DNA of 64,000 nt from Pedobacter cryophilus. Lineage in GTDB: Bacteria; Bacteroidota; Bacteroidia; Sphingobacteriales; Sphingobacteriaceae. Both the position numbers and the translations under genes were made by a program. The notes below the pieces were generated by a model. The model was not told the origin of the DNA, did not search any database, and saw only the letters and a list, made by a program, of their open reading frames with translations. The DNA is taken from positions 124,012 to 188,011 of the forward strand of contig NZ_SWBP01000003.1 of the NCBI RefSeq assembly GCF_005116455.1. Reading direction: 5' to 3'. Below, piece by piece: positions 36,453-44,921 of this stretch. The first letter of the stretch is position 1; every line of letters starts with the position of its first letter.

Positions 36453-38833
36453 CACCTCATTTCATGCTGTAAAGCTAGTTTAGAAACTAAATCTAACCCT
36501 TTCAAAAACATATCAGGGTTAAAAGAAATACTATCTATCCCTTCTTCTACTAAAAATTGTGCAAATTCTACAGAATCTCCAGGTCCTTGGCCACAAATAC
36601 CAACTTTAGAACCGCATTTATGCGCTGTTTGAATTAATAATTTAATCATCTCTTTACTGGCTAAATTATTTTCATCAAATAAAGAAGCCACCAATGCCGA
36701 GTCTCTATCTACACCTAAAATAAGTTGAGTAAGATCATTAGATCCGATAGAAAATCCATCAAATAAACCAGCTAATTCTTCCGCAAGTAAAATATTAGAA
36801 GGAATTTCGGCCATTACATATATCTCTAGCTTGTTTTTTCCTCTTACCAAGCCATAGGTTTTCATTAATTCTATCACTTTTTCACCTTCATCTGGGGTTC
36901 GGCAAAATGGAATCATTAGCTTCACATTATCCAATCCCATATCATCTCGTACTCGTTTAACAGCTTCACATTCTAACTTAAAACCGGGTTTATATAAATC
37001 ATTATAATAACGGGATGCCCCTCTAAAACCAAGCATAGGGTTTTCTTCTTCTGGTTCAAATTCTTTGCCTCCCAATAAATTAGCGTATTCATTAGTTTTA
37101 AAATCACTCATCCTTACAATTACATCTTTAGGATAAAATGCGGCTGCTATAATGGCTATTCCTTCTGCAAGTTTATCAATAAAGTAAGTGCCCTTTTCTG
37201 GATATTGTTGCGTTAAATCTCTAATAACTTTTTTATCCTTTAAATTTTTTAAGGTATTAAAATTAACCAAGGCCATTGGATGTATTTTAACCTGATGACT
37301 AATAATAAACTCCATTCGCATTAAGCCTACCCCATTATTTGGGTAAAATGAGAGGTTAAAAGCTTTTTCAGGGTCGCCAAGAATAAAACATATTTGAGGA
37401 TGATTTGGAAGATGCACATTTTTAAAATCCAGTACTTTTTCCTCCCAAGTTAAAACCCCATCATAAACTAATCCGGTGTTTCCTTCGGCACAGTTTACGG
37501 TAATGGTTTGGCCATCTTTAATTAGCTCAGTTGCATTGGCGGTACCAACTATTGCGGGTACTCCTAATTCTCGGGCAATAATTGATGCATGACTGGTTCG
37601 CCCACCTTTATTGGTAATAATTGCCGAAACTGTTTTTAGAATGGGATCCCAATCTGGGCTGGTTAAATTGGTAACCAATATATCTCCGGGTTCTAAATCA
37701 TCAGACTCTTCTGGAGACTGAATAATTCGGGCTTTTCCCGAAATAATTTTACTGCCAATGGCTTGTCCTTTTAACAAAGGTTCTTTGGTTTCTAAAAGCT
37801 TAAATTCTGTAATCTCTAAAGATTTTTTTTGACTGTGAACAGTTTCTGGTCGGGCTTGTAAAATAAATAATTCGCCACTTAAACCGTCTTTTGCCCACTC
37901 TATATCCATTGGCTTTTTATAATAATCTTCAATAATAAGCGCCCAATTCCCTAATAAGGTGATTTCCTCATCATTTAAAATAAATTGATTTTGGAGTTCA
38001 CTTGGTGTAGTAATGTTATTTGTATTTTGAGCGGTATCATCAGCATAAACCATCATTTGCTGCTTAGAACCTAGTTTTTTTTGAATAATTGGAAATTTCT
38101 TTTTTCTAAGCGATGTTTTAAACAGCAAAAATTCATCAGGGTTAACCGTACCCTGCACCATGTTTTCTCCTAAACCCCAAACGCCTTCAAAATGAATTAC
38201 CCCGGCAAATCCAGAATCTGGATCTAAAGTAAATCCTACACCAGAACAGCCCTTATCAGCCCTTACCATTTCTTGTATACCAACAGATAAAAACACCTTA
38301 GAATGGTCAAAACCTTTATCTTCTCGGTATTTTATGGCTCTATCTGTATATAAAGAGGCAAAGCATTTTTTTACCGCTAATATTAATTTTTCGTTTCCAC
38401 TGATGTTTAAATAAGATTCATGCTGACCGGCAAAACTTGCTTCGGGTAAATCCTCGGCTGTGGCGCTACTTCTTACTGCTACAGCCGGATCATTATTTGC
38501 AAAAACTTCTGAATAAGCAAAAGAAATAGCTTCTATCAAATCATTAGATATTCTAGCATGTAGTATTAATTCTCTGGCTTTCTCTCCTATTTGCTTAAGG
38601 TTAGAAAAGTTTTTTCGATCTAAATCTGCCATCAGGCGGGTATGTACTCCATCAAGCTTATTGTATGCTATAAAATGCTTAAATGCAGAGGATGTAACTG
38701 CAAAACCATTAGGAATGGCAATATTTTGCGATGCCAACTTATTATACATTTCACCTAATGAAGCATTTTTTCCACCTACTTCACTTAAATCTTTAATAGA
38801 AATTTCAGAGAATTTTTTGATATAACTCATCAT
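36452..38833 (-). CDS. ppsA: Phosphoenolpyruvate synthase
   Basis: A 793-residue protein, close to the 792 of E. coli PpsA when started at the ATG at 38,833; the longer frame begins with TTG. The N-terminal nucleotide-binding domain starts SYIKKFSEISIKDLSEVGGKNASLGEMY and has AVRSSATAEDLPEASFAGQ. The swivelling domain carries the phospho-His in GGRTSHASIIARELGVPAIVG near residue 420. The C-terminal PEP domain has GFSIGSNDLTQLILGVDRDS and KVGICGQGPGD with the catalytic Cys. It makes PEP from pyruvate and ATP for gluconeogenesis. It has an FNR-like box 153 bases upstream; PpsA genes also occur in low-oxygen regulons of proteobacteria. Confidence 0.93.
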   Translation of the reverse strand: MMSYIKKFSEISIKDLSEVGGKNASLGEMYNKLASQNIAIPNGFAVTSSAFKHFIAYNKLDGVHTRLMADLDRKNFSNLKQIGEKARELILHARISNDLIEAISFAYSEVFANNDPAVAVRSSATAEDLPEASFAGQHESYLNISGNEKLILAVKKCFASLYTDRAIKYREDKGFDHSKVFLSVGIQEMVRADKGCSGVGFTLDPDSGFAGVIHFEGVWGLGENMVQGTVNPDEFLLFKTSLRKKKFPIIQKKLGSKQQMMVYADDTAQNTNNITTPSELQNQFILNDEEITLLGNWALIIEDYYKKPMDIEWAKDGLSGELFILQARPETVHSQKKSLEITEFKLLETKEPLLKGQAIGSKIISGKARIIQSPEESDDLEPGDILVTNLTSPDWDPILKTVSAIITNKGGRTSHASIIARELGVPAIVGTANATELIKDGQTITVNCAEGNTGLVYDGVLTWEEKVLDFKNVHLPNHPQICFILGDPEKAFNLSFYPNNGVGLMRMEFIISHQVKIHPMALVNFNTLKNLKDKKVIRDLTQQYPEKGTYFIDKLAEGIAIIAAAFYPKDVIVRMSDFKTNEYANLLGGKEFEPEEENPMLGFRGASRYYNDLYKPGFKLECEAVKRVRDDMGLDNVKLMIPFCRTPDEGEKVIELMKTYGLVRGKNKLEIYVMAEIPSNILLAEELAGLFDGFSIGSNDLTQLILGVDRDSALVASLFDENNLASKEMIKLLIQTAHKCGSKVGICGQGPGDSVEFAQFLVEEGIDSISFNPDMFLKGLDLVSKLALQHEMR

Positions 38834-38954
38834 AGAAAGTTTAATTTTCAAAATTTTTAGAATTGTAGAATGATATCTTCTGGTGATTTTTTAAATGTTT
38901 TATAAGGGCTGATGATGAAATTTAAAGCAATGATATCATTAAAACATTCTACTA

Positions 38955-38997
38955 TAAAAGTCTATTTTTAAAGCTTTTATAGTGTTGATGGGCATCA
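38955..38997 (-). promoter_or_regulatory. FNR-like box plus -7 element for ppsA
   Basis: Extended palindrome TTGATGGGCATCAA (core 38,986-38,997), 23 bases, then GACTTTTA on the minus strand (38,962-38,955). It would give an untranslated leader of roughly 115 bases, the longest of the set. Confidence 0.7.
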
Positions 38998-39016
38998 AGC
39001 ACTAAAATGATTCTAA

Positions 39017-39766
39017 TCAAGCTTGTTTGGTAAATCTTTTTTCGAATAACCATTTTGCTGGTCTAAATTTTTTCTCTTCTCTTAATTTAAACTTCTTTAT
39101 ACATTTTTCTTTCACCAGTGCAACAGCATCCTCTAAAGAATCTGTAATGAGGTAAAGTTCCCTGTCTTGTTTTGATATGGTTCCTTCTTTTACCATTTTA
39201 GCCATGTGTTGCACCAATTCTTGATGAAAATCTTTATAAAAAACAATTACCGGAAAATCTTTAATAATATTAGTTTGCATTAAGGTGAGCGCTTCAAAAT
39301 ATTCGTCCATAGTACCAAAACCGCCAGGCATTACCACAAAGGCGTAAGAATATTTTACCAATAATATTTTACGAATAAAAAAGTATTTAATACTCACCCA
39401 TCTATCTAAATATTGGTTTCTATGTTGTTCTAAAGGTAATTTAATGTTACAACCAACAGATCGTCCGCCCACATCTTTTGCTCCCCTGTTGGCGGCTTCC
39501 ATTAAACCAGGGCCACCACCAGTAAGAATAGTAAAACCTAGTTTAGCCATTTCTCCGGCTGCTTCTCTGGTAAATTTATAATATTCGTGGTCTTCCTTAA
39601 ACCTTGCCGATCCAAAAAATGTAATACAAGGCCCAACAAAATGTAAGATTCTAAATCCTCTTACAAATTGAAAAAAGGTAACAACAATAAATTTAAAATC
39701 CCTCCATCTGGATTGTGGACCTGCTAAAAACTTAATTTCACTAGTAGAATGTTGTTGCCTTTTCAT
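39017..39766 (-). CDS. LOG-family (TIGR00730) Rossmann-fold protein
   Basis: A 249-residue protein. ITFFGSARFKEDHEYYKF is the first strand and loop, ILTGGGPGLMEAANRGAKDVGG the nucleotide-binding turn, and VVMPGGFGTMDEYFEALTL the PGGxGTxxE motif that defines the lysine-decarboxylase-like/LOG family. LOG enzymes release a free base from a nucleoside monophosphate by phosphoribohydrolase action; many bacterial members act on purine or pyrimidine nucleotides (YgdH-like). It follows the LD-transpeptidase gene after 4 bases, so they are co-transcribed. The functional link is unclear. Confidence 0.87.
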   Translation of the reverse strand: MKRQQHSTSEIKFLAGPQSRWRDFKFIVVTFFQFVRGFRILHFVGPCITFFGSARFKEDHEYYKFTREAAGEMAKLGFTILTGGGPGLMEAANRGAKDVGGRSVGCNIKLPLEQHRNQYLDRWVSIKYFFIRKILLVKYSYAFVVMPGGFGTMDEYFEALTLMQTNIIKDFPVIVFYKDFHQELVQHMAKMVKEGTISKQDRELYLITDSLEDAVALVKEKCIKKFKLREEKKFRPAKWLFEKRFTKQA

Positions 39767-39770
39767 AAAA

Positions 39771-41171
39771 TCAATTAAGTTTTAATGCTTTTATTAGGTT
39801 TTTATCTTTTTGATACAAGTCTTTATAAGTTTGTAGTTCGCCATTTTTCACCTCCATTGTTAAATAGGTTACCGTAATTGGAATAGGTTTTTTTAGGTAA
39901 ACCCTTTTCCTTTTGTACTTTTCCATAGCGTTTAACACCTCGGGTAATATTTCAGTAGCCTGATCATTTTTTAAAAAAAACTCTACCAGTTTATCCGGAT
40001 TTTCTACCCTTATGCAGCCATGACTTAAAGCTCTTTCTGATTTATCAAAAAAACTTCTGTTTGGCGTATCATGTAAATAAACAGCATAAGAATTATCAAA
40101 ATTGAATACAATTTGCCCTAAAGCATTATCGGGTCCGGGAGATTGCTTTACCGTATATTCAGACGGATTAGCCCTCACCTTTAACAAATTATTATGGGTT
40201 GCTGGTATGTAATTTCCATATTTATCATAGATGTTAAAATTATTATTTGCCATGTAAGAATTATTTTTGATAGCACTTGGTAAAAGCTCTTTAACAAGAA
40301 TGCTTCGTGGAACTGTCCAATCTGGGGCGGTGGTAAAAAATCTGATTTTACTGCTTAAAACCGGGGTTTTTGTATTTGATTTTCCAATAATTACTTTAAA
40401 GTTTTGCTCGGTAATTCCATCATAATAAGTAAGATTAAAAGCAGGGATATTAATAATAATGTAAGGTTGTTTTACCGGACTTAACCATCTCCATCTTTCC
40501 ATATTTGCAAAAAAAAGTTGAATGTGATGATCTGTTATCCCAACACAATCGCCAGTTTGGTTTTTTACTAAGTTCTCTAGCTGTTGCTGAAGTGTTTTAT
40601 AGCCTAAATAATTGGGTTGTGCACTTAATATGGTGTTCTTAAAATTTGGATTTTTAATAGCTACTTCTAAAACAGAATCTACTTTAAAACCCTTAAATGT
40701 TTCTTTATCTATAGCTAATAATGGTGTAGATGGGTTGATTGTTCCATAACGTAAATGCGCTGTAAAAGCTAACATAGCATCGGTAATCAACACATCAATT
40801 ATAGGTTTAACATCATCATTAATAGGTATTTGTATAGCGTTATTTATAGTGTTAATAGAAAGCTGGTTGCAATGATAATTTGTTGGGTTTAAACCGTATT
40901 GAGGTGCTGCTTTTAATAAATTTACAGCATCCCATATTAATGGAGTTTTACCATTTATATTAAACCAAATAGATTGATAGTTTCTATCTCGGTAAATTTT
41001 TTGAGTGAGTATTGGAAACTTTAATTGATGCTCTTTTACAGCTTTATTTAATTGATTTTCTACGTTAAATTGAAAACCTTGGGCAGGTATTGAAATTAAG
41101 TTTTGTGTGAGCAACAAAACCATAATCCACAATATTTTTAGGGATGATAAATAGCAATTTGGGGTTTCCAT
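39771..41171 (-). CDS. L,D-transpeptidase, YcbB (LdtD)-like
   Basis: A 466-residue exported protein. A hydrophobic signal near residues 10-32 (ILWIMVLLLTQNLISIPAQG) is followed by the region typical of YcbB-like proteins (QKIYRDRNYQSIWF, GLNPTNYHCNQL). The catalytic YkuD domain holds TPVLSSKIRFFTTAPDWTVPRSI and SHGCIRVENPDKLVEFFL with the catalytic Cys near residue 387. It forms 3-3 cross-links in peptidoglycan or attaches proteins. E. coli LdtD also responds to envelope stress. No FNR-like box lies directly upstream, although the hsp20 terminator does. It is co-transcribed with the LOG-family gene. Confidence 0.87.
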   Translation of the reverse strand: METPNCYLSSLKILWIMVLLLTQNLISIPAQGFQFNVENQLNKAVKEHQLKFPILTQKIYRDRNYQSIWFNINGKTPLIWDAVNLLKAAPQYGLNPTNYHCNQLSINTINNAIQIPINDDVKPIIDVLITDAMLAFTAHLRYGTINPSTPLLAIDKETFKGFKVDSVLEVAIKNPNFKNTILSAQPNYLGYKTLQQQLENLVKNQTGDCVGITDHHIQLFFANMERWRWLSPVKQPYIIINIPAFNLTYYDGITEQNFKVIIGKSNTKTPVLSSKIRFFTTAPDWTVPRSILVKELLPSAIKNNSYMANNNFNIYDKYGNYIPATHNNLLKVRANPSEYTVKQSPGPDNALGQIVFNFDNSYAVYLHDTPNRSFFDKSERALSHGCIRVENPDKLVEFFLKNDQATEILPEVLNAMEKYKRKRVYLKKPIPITVTYLTMEVKNGELQTYKDLYQKDKNLIKALKLN

Positions 41172-41210
41172 GTATCAAAAAACAAGTTTGTATAATTTTC
41201 ATTTTTGAAT

Positions 41211-41247
41211 AAAAAAAATAAGGATAAAGCTGTTAAACTCTATCCTT
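41211..41247 (-). terminator. Intrinsic terminator after hsp20
   Basis: On the minus strand AAGGATA, a 14-base loop and TATCCTT (41,247-41,220), followed by ATTTTTTTT. It lies 30 bases after the hsp20 stop codon and separates it from the LD-transpeptidase gene. Confidence 0.75.
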
Positions 41248-41276
41248 AAAAAAAATTAATCACAAAATTTTGGATG

Positions 41277-41708
41277 TTATTCAATAGGTATCAAGTTTTT
41301 CTTTGCTTCCTTAATTTCGGCCTTTTTTAAGGTTAAATACAAAAGTCCATTTTCATATTTAGCCTGTACTTTTTCTGAATTTACGTTTTCAGGAAGGGTA
41401 AAAGATCTGTTAAAAGACGAATAAGAAAACTCCTTTCGGGTGTAATTGGTGTCTTCCTCGGCTTTTTCCTCTGATTTTTCAGCACAGATATTCAAAATAC
41501 CATCTTGAACATCAATTTTAAAGTCCTTTTTCTCATAGCCGGGTGCAGCTACTTCTAATTCAAAACTTTGGTCGTTTTCTTTAATATTTACCGCCGGTAA
41601 AGAATCCTTTCTTAAAAGGGATAGGTCAAATAAATTTTCAGTGTTCCAAAAGTCTTCTAAAAGCGACCTAAACGTAGGCATAGTGGATGTTTTCATTAAA
41701 GTGTTCAT
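41277..41708 (-). CDS. Small heat shock protein, Hsp20/alpha-crystallin family
   Basis: A 143-residue chaperone. The alpha-crystallin domain covers about 38-135 with LPAVNIKENDQSFELEVAAPGYEKKDF, the loop EDTNYTRKEFSYSSFNRSFTLPENV and the strand KYENGLLYLTLKKAE. The C-terminal LIPIE supplies the I-x-I oligomerisation motif. It holds unfolding proteins without ATP. Clustering with Usp genes and PpsA is typical of low-oxygen/stasis islands. Upstream lies TGATATTGATCA, but its -7 spacing is one base longer than usual. Confidence 0.9.
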   Translation of the reverse strand: MNTLMKTSTMPTFRSLLEDFWNTENLFDLSLLRKDSLPAVNIKENDQSFELEVAAPGYEKKDFKIDVQDGILNICAEKSEEKAEEDTNYTRKEFSYSSFNRSFTLPENVNSEKVQAKYENGLLYLTLKKAEIKEAKKNLIPIE

Positions 41709-41769
41709 AGTTCTAATATTTTGAATTTTTAATATTTTATTATTGATGTAAAGTTGCTAAGTAAAGCTT

Positions 41770-41813
41770 AAAACCAAGTTGATTGAGGTTGTGTTTATAC
41801 CTGATATTGATCA
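41770..41813 (-). promoter_or_regulatory. FNR-like box upstream of hsp20 (atypical spacing)
   Basis: TGATATTGATCA at 41,802-41,813, 24 rather than 23 bases, then a weak TTGGTTTT on the minus strand. The palindrome is exact, but the -7 element is poorer than at the other sites. The start codon is about 60 bases further. Confidence 0.5.
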
Positions 41814-41834
41814 ATTTAAGAGTTATTTGAATGT

Positions 41835-42671
41835 TTATTTATGTGCAATAAATAAAGGAATATCTAATTCTTCCATCAGTAAATCTGCCATACTCGCTTT
41901 AAAATACATAGAAATAGCCCCTCTTTGGTAGGCACCTAAAACAACCAGTGTATTATTGGTAATTTTCTTTAAATATGCGGGAATCTCTTTCTTTTCATCA
42001 CCTTTAAGTACCGTATATATGGCTTTTGGATAATGACAATCAACAAATTCTTTAATTAAATTAGCCTGAGGGATATGTTTTTCTTTTTCAGGATCTAAAA
42101 CGGTGACAACTTCTGTACCTAAATTTTGCATCCAAGGCATCATATAATTAAACATTTTAATGGCAAAAACAGACGCAATGCTACCATCATAAAGCAATAC
42201 CACTTTTTCTATTTTATGATACGTTCTAGGAATAATCATTACCGGGCATTCTACATGCATTAAAAAATCTTTAACAAAACCTGTGGGTGGCTCTTCTTCA
42301 AAATGTGAAAGTGTTTCGTCTGCACTAATTAAAACTATATCAGAGTAAATGCTCTCTTTAATTAATTCATGTATGGCTATATTTTTATCATGATGAATAA
42401 CATAATTAATTTGAGCCTTTTTACACTCATTTTCATAATGATCGGTTGCTTTTTGTCGGGTTTGTTTATCAGCAGTAAGCAAATGTTTCATTTTATCTTT
42501 AGATACACCTTGGCTACCAACCATATCAAATAGCTTATAACTGTGATAGGTAAAATCATCCAAAAAAACTCCAGAAAGTAATGATTTACTTTGTTTAGCC
42601 AGTTCTATTGCATGTTGAAGTGTACCTTCAGAGAATTTTAAACCGTCAAAAGCAGCACTAACTTTTTTCAT
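41835..42671 (-). CDS. Tandem universal stress protein (two Usp domains)
   Basis: A 278-residue protein starting MKKVSAAFDGLKFSEGTLQHAIELA, a normal Usp domain start with the ATP-binding Asp. Domain 1 has VLISADETLSHFEEEPPTGFVKDFLMHVECPVMIIP and domain 2 begins VVLLYDGSIASVFAIKMF and ends DLLMEELDIPLFIAHK. The glycine-rich ATP loop is not complete in either domain. Its start overlaps the stop of the upstream usp gene by 14 bases, so the two are translated together from the FNR-like promoter at 43,600-43,642. Confidence 0.85.
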   Translation of the reverse strand: MKKVSAAFDGLKFSEGTLQHAIELAKQSKSLLSGVFLDDFTYHSYKLFDMVGSQGVSKDKMKHLLTADKQTRQKATDHYENECKKAQINYVIHHDKNIAIHELIKESIYSDIVLISADETLSHFEEEPPTGFVKDFLMHVECPVMIIPRTYHKIEKVVLLYDGSIASVFAIKMFNYMMPWMQNLGTEVVTVLDPEKEKHIPQANLIKEFVDCHYPKAIYTVLKGDEKKEIPAYLKKITNNTLVVLGAYQRGAISMYFKASMADLLMEELDIPLFIAHK

Positions 42672-43581
42672 ATTGGAGCTTTTTCTTAGTTGTTTTTTGT
42701 TTTGTATCTTCTTCTAAACGAAAATCAGACGGAAAAACTAACAAAGGTATTTTATGATAGTCTAACATCTTTTTGGTGGTACTGGTATGAAATAAATCTT
42801 CAAAAAATGGATATTTTTTATGAATAAGGGTAATTAAATCAATATCCTCAACATGAGCATATTTCATAATAGCCTCTGTTACCTCTTCTGATTTCATTTC
42901 ATGAAAAGACAGTTTCTTATATTTCATTTCAGACCAAGCTGTATAAACATCTTTTGGCAGTTTAGTTATTTCATCTTCTTTTTTATGCTTTGGAGAAACA
43001 TGAGTAACAATAATTTCTGATTTAAAAGGATCGGCTAATTCGGCTAAAAAATCTAACGTTTTTAAGTCATTTTGGTCAAATTCTGCCGAGGTAAAAACTA
43101 ACTTTTTAAATCCTGTAAATTGTGCATGTTGCGGAACCAGCATAATTGGGCATTTAGCTTTAGCAATAACTTCTCTGGTATCACTGGTATATATTATATG
43201 ATTTAAAAAACCATCAGTTCTTTTGTCACCCATAACAATCATCCAAATATCTTTTTTATCTAAAAAGTTATGAATGTTATCTCCTAAATCGCCAATTTCA
43301 TTTTCACATTTAATTTGTGGAATGTGCTTTACTTTGGTGTGTGCAAATTTTTCTTTCACTTTTTCTGCCTGAAATTTTAGTTTTTTCATGCTTTCTTTTT
43401 TAAAGCCTGTAAAATCTGAATAATAAGAGGTATAAATTCCGGCAAAAACTGTCCCTTGAGGAACGTAATAGGCATTATAAAAAATAAGATTAGCATTTGC
43501 ATTTGAAGCTAATTGCCATGCAAATTCAGCAGCGTTTTGTGATTTTTCAGAAAAATCTGTTAGTAACAATATCGTTTTCAT
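42658..43581 (-). CDS. Tandem universal stress protein (two Usp domains)
   Basis: A 307-residue protein of two Usp domains. MKTILLLTDFSEKSQNAAEFAW starts domain 1, which ends with GDKRTDGFLNHIIYTSDTREVIAKAKCPIMLVP. Domain 2 ends LFHTSTTKKMLDYHKIPLLVFPSD, similar to the Usp protein at 34,633-35,469. A Lys-rich tail of about 20 residues follows. The next usp gene overlaps by 14 bases. A perfect FNR-like box sits 50 bases before the start codon, and the REC-CRP regulator gene is divergent on the other side of it. Confidence 0.87.
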   Translation of the reverse strand: MKTILLLTDFSEKSQNAAEFAWQLASNANANLIFYNAYYVPQGTVFAGIYTSYYSDFTGFKKESMKKLKFQAEKVKEKFAHTKVKHIPQIKCENEIGDLGDNIHNFLDKKDIWMIVMGDKRTDGFLNHIIYTSDTREVIAKAKCPIMLVPQHAQFTGFKKLVFTSAEFDQNDLKTLDFLAELADPFKSEIIVTHVSPKHKKEDEITKLPKDVYTAWSEMKYKKLSFHEMKSEEVTEAIMKYAHVEDIDLITLIHKKYPFFEDLFHTSTTKKMLDYHKIPLLVFPSDFRLEEDTKQKTTKKKLQYEKS

Positions 43582-43599
43582 AATTCTTATTATTTTCTA

Positions 43600-43642
43600 T
43601 AAAGTTCTATCAGCTTAAGCATTTGTTTATTGATCAAAATCA
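43600..43642 (-). promoter_or_regulatory. FNR-like box plus -7 element for the usp operon
   Basis: Perfect extended palindrome TTGATCAAAATCAA (core 43,631-43,642), 23 bases, then GAACTTTA on the minus strand (43,607-43,600). The ATG of the usp gene lies 18 bases beyond. Confidence 0.78.
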
Positions 43643-43797
43643 ATCATCCTATTGATTCATATTAAACTAAAGGGATATTAAAATTAGGAAATTGCAACAT
43701 TCTTATTCTTTCTATCTATTTACAAAACGATTAATCTTTTAATTGACATATTTCTTTTAAAATGCTATCAATTAATCATTTAAATGGATTTAAAATA

Positions 43798-43827
43798 TTT
43801 GAAATTCTTGGTCACCTAATATATTTA
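43798..43827 (+). promoter_or_regulatory. Possible promoter of the REC-CRP regulator gene
   Basis: TTTG at 43,798-43,801, 18 bases, then TATATTTA at 43,820-43,827, which matches the Bacteroidota -33/-7 arrangement. The ATG follows 5 bases later, so the transcript would be almost leaderless. No FNR-like box is placed to activate it. Confidence 0.4.
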
Positions 43828-43832
43828 TCCTG

Positions 43833-44894
43833 ATGAAAAAAATACTGATTATAGAAGATGATGATTTTTTGAGAGAGAATATTGCCGAAATACTTTCATT
43901 ATCAGATTATACTGCAATAACCGTTGCAGATGGAAAAGCAGGAATTGAAAAAGCGTTAAAAGAAAGTCCGGATTTGATATTATGTGATGTGATGATGCCT
44001 GGCATTGATGGTTATGGAGTTTTACATATTTTAAGCCGCTACCCCGAAACTAAATTTATCCCCTTTTTATTTCTTAGTGGAAAAAAAGATTTGATAGACA
44101 TACGTAAGGGAATGGAGTTAGGTGCCGATGATTATTTAGTAAAACCTTTAAATGAGGTGGATCTTTTAAACGCTGTATCATTAAGATTGAAAAAAGCTGA
44201 AACCAATAAAAGAAGCAATTTTTCTAATAATGCTAAAAGTACCGAGGTTTTAGAACATCTTGTTGGTGCAAGAGATAAAGAGCATAAAACCGAAAACAGA
44301 GAAATAAGAACTTATCTTAAAAAGCATTTACTTTTTTCAGAAGATCAGCGTCCTTCAGTGGTTTATTATGTGGTTTCTGGAAAACTTAAAGAATACCGCC
44401 TGCATGAGGATGGAAAAGAATTAATTACCAACATGTACACCAGCGGAGATTTTATTGGTTACAGAGCAATTATTGAAGAGATAAATTATACAGAAAGTGT
44501 TCAGGTAATTGAAGATGCTGAATTGATATTAATTCCCAGAAATGATTTTATTGAATTGATTAATCATGATATTAATGTAGCCAGAAAATTTATAGAATTG
44601 CTATCGCATAACGTACATGAAAAAGAAGATAAGCTGCTAAATATGGCTTATAATTCGCTAAGAAAAAAAGTGGCATTTGGTATTATAGAAGTAGCAGATA
44701 AATTTAAGAATAAGATTAAGGGAATGTCTGTGATAGAAATGTCGAGAGAAGATTTGGCTCATGTAATTGGCTCGGCACCAGAATCTATGATAAGAACACT
44801 TAAAGAATTTAAAGGCGAAAAACTGATAGACGTACAAGATGGAGGCAAAATTGTTGTTTTAAATGAGGCAAGATTGAGAAATCTACTCTATTAA
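43833..44894 (+). CDS. Hybrid response regulator: receiver domain fused to CRP/FNR-type DNA-binding protein
   Basis: A 353-residue protein. The receiver (1-120) has DD at 9-10, phospho-acceptor Asp52 in LILCDVMMPG, FLFLSGKK and YLVKPL. A cNMP-binding-like beta barrel follows (VVYYVVSGKLKEYRLHEDGKE, SGDFIGYRAI), then a dimer helix and an HTH_Crp domain with MSREDLAHVIGSAPESMIRTLKEF. In the recognition helix PESMIR keeps the Glu and Arg of FNR's VETISR and CRP's RETVGR, the residues that read the GA of a TGA half-site. The only Cys seen is Cys51, so it cannot bind an FNR Fe-S cluster; the input is phosphorylation, a ligand, or both. It is the best local candidate for the TGAT-N4-ATCA sites. Confidence 0.88.
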   Translation: MKKILIIEDDDFLRENIAEILSLSDYTAITVADGKAGIEKALKESPDLILCDVMMPGIDGYGVLHILSRYPETKFIPFLFLSGKKDLIDIRKGMELGADDYLVKPLNEVDLLNAVSLRLKKAETNKRSNFSNNAKSTEVLEHLVGARDKEHKTENREIRTYLKKHLLFSEDQRPSVVYYVVSGKLKEYRLHEDGKELITNMYTSGDFIGYRAIIEEINYTESVQVIEDAELILIPRNDFIELINHDINVARKFIELLSHNVHEKEDKLLNMAYNSLRKKVAFGIIEVADKFKNKIKGMSVIEMSREDLAHVIGSAPESMIRTLKEFKGEKLIDVQDGGKIVVLNEARLRNLLY

Positions 44895-44921
44895 AATTTC
44901 ACTATTTTGTTATTCTAACGC

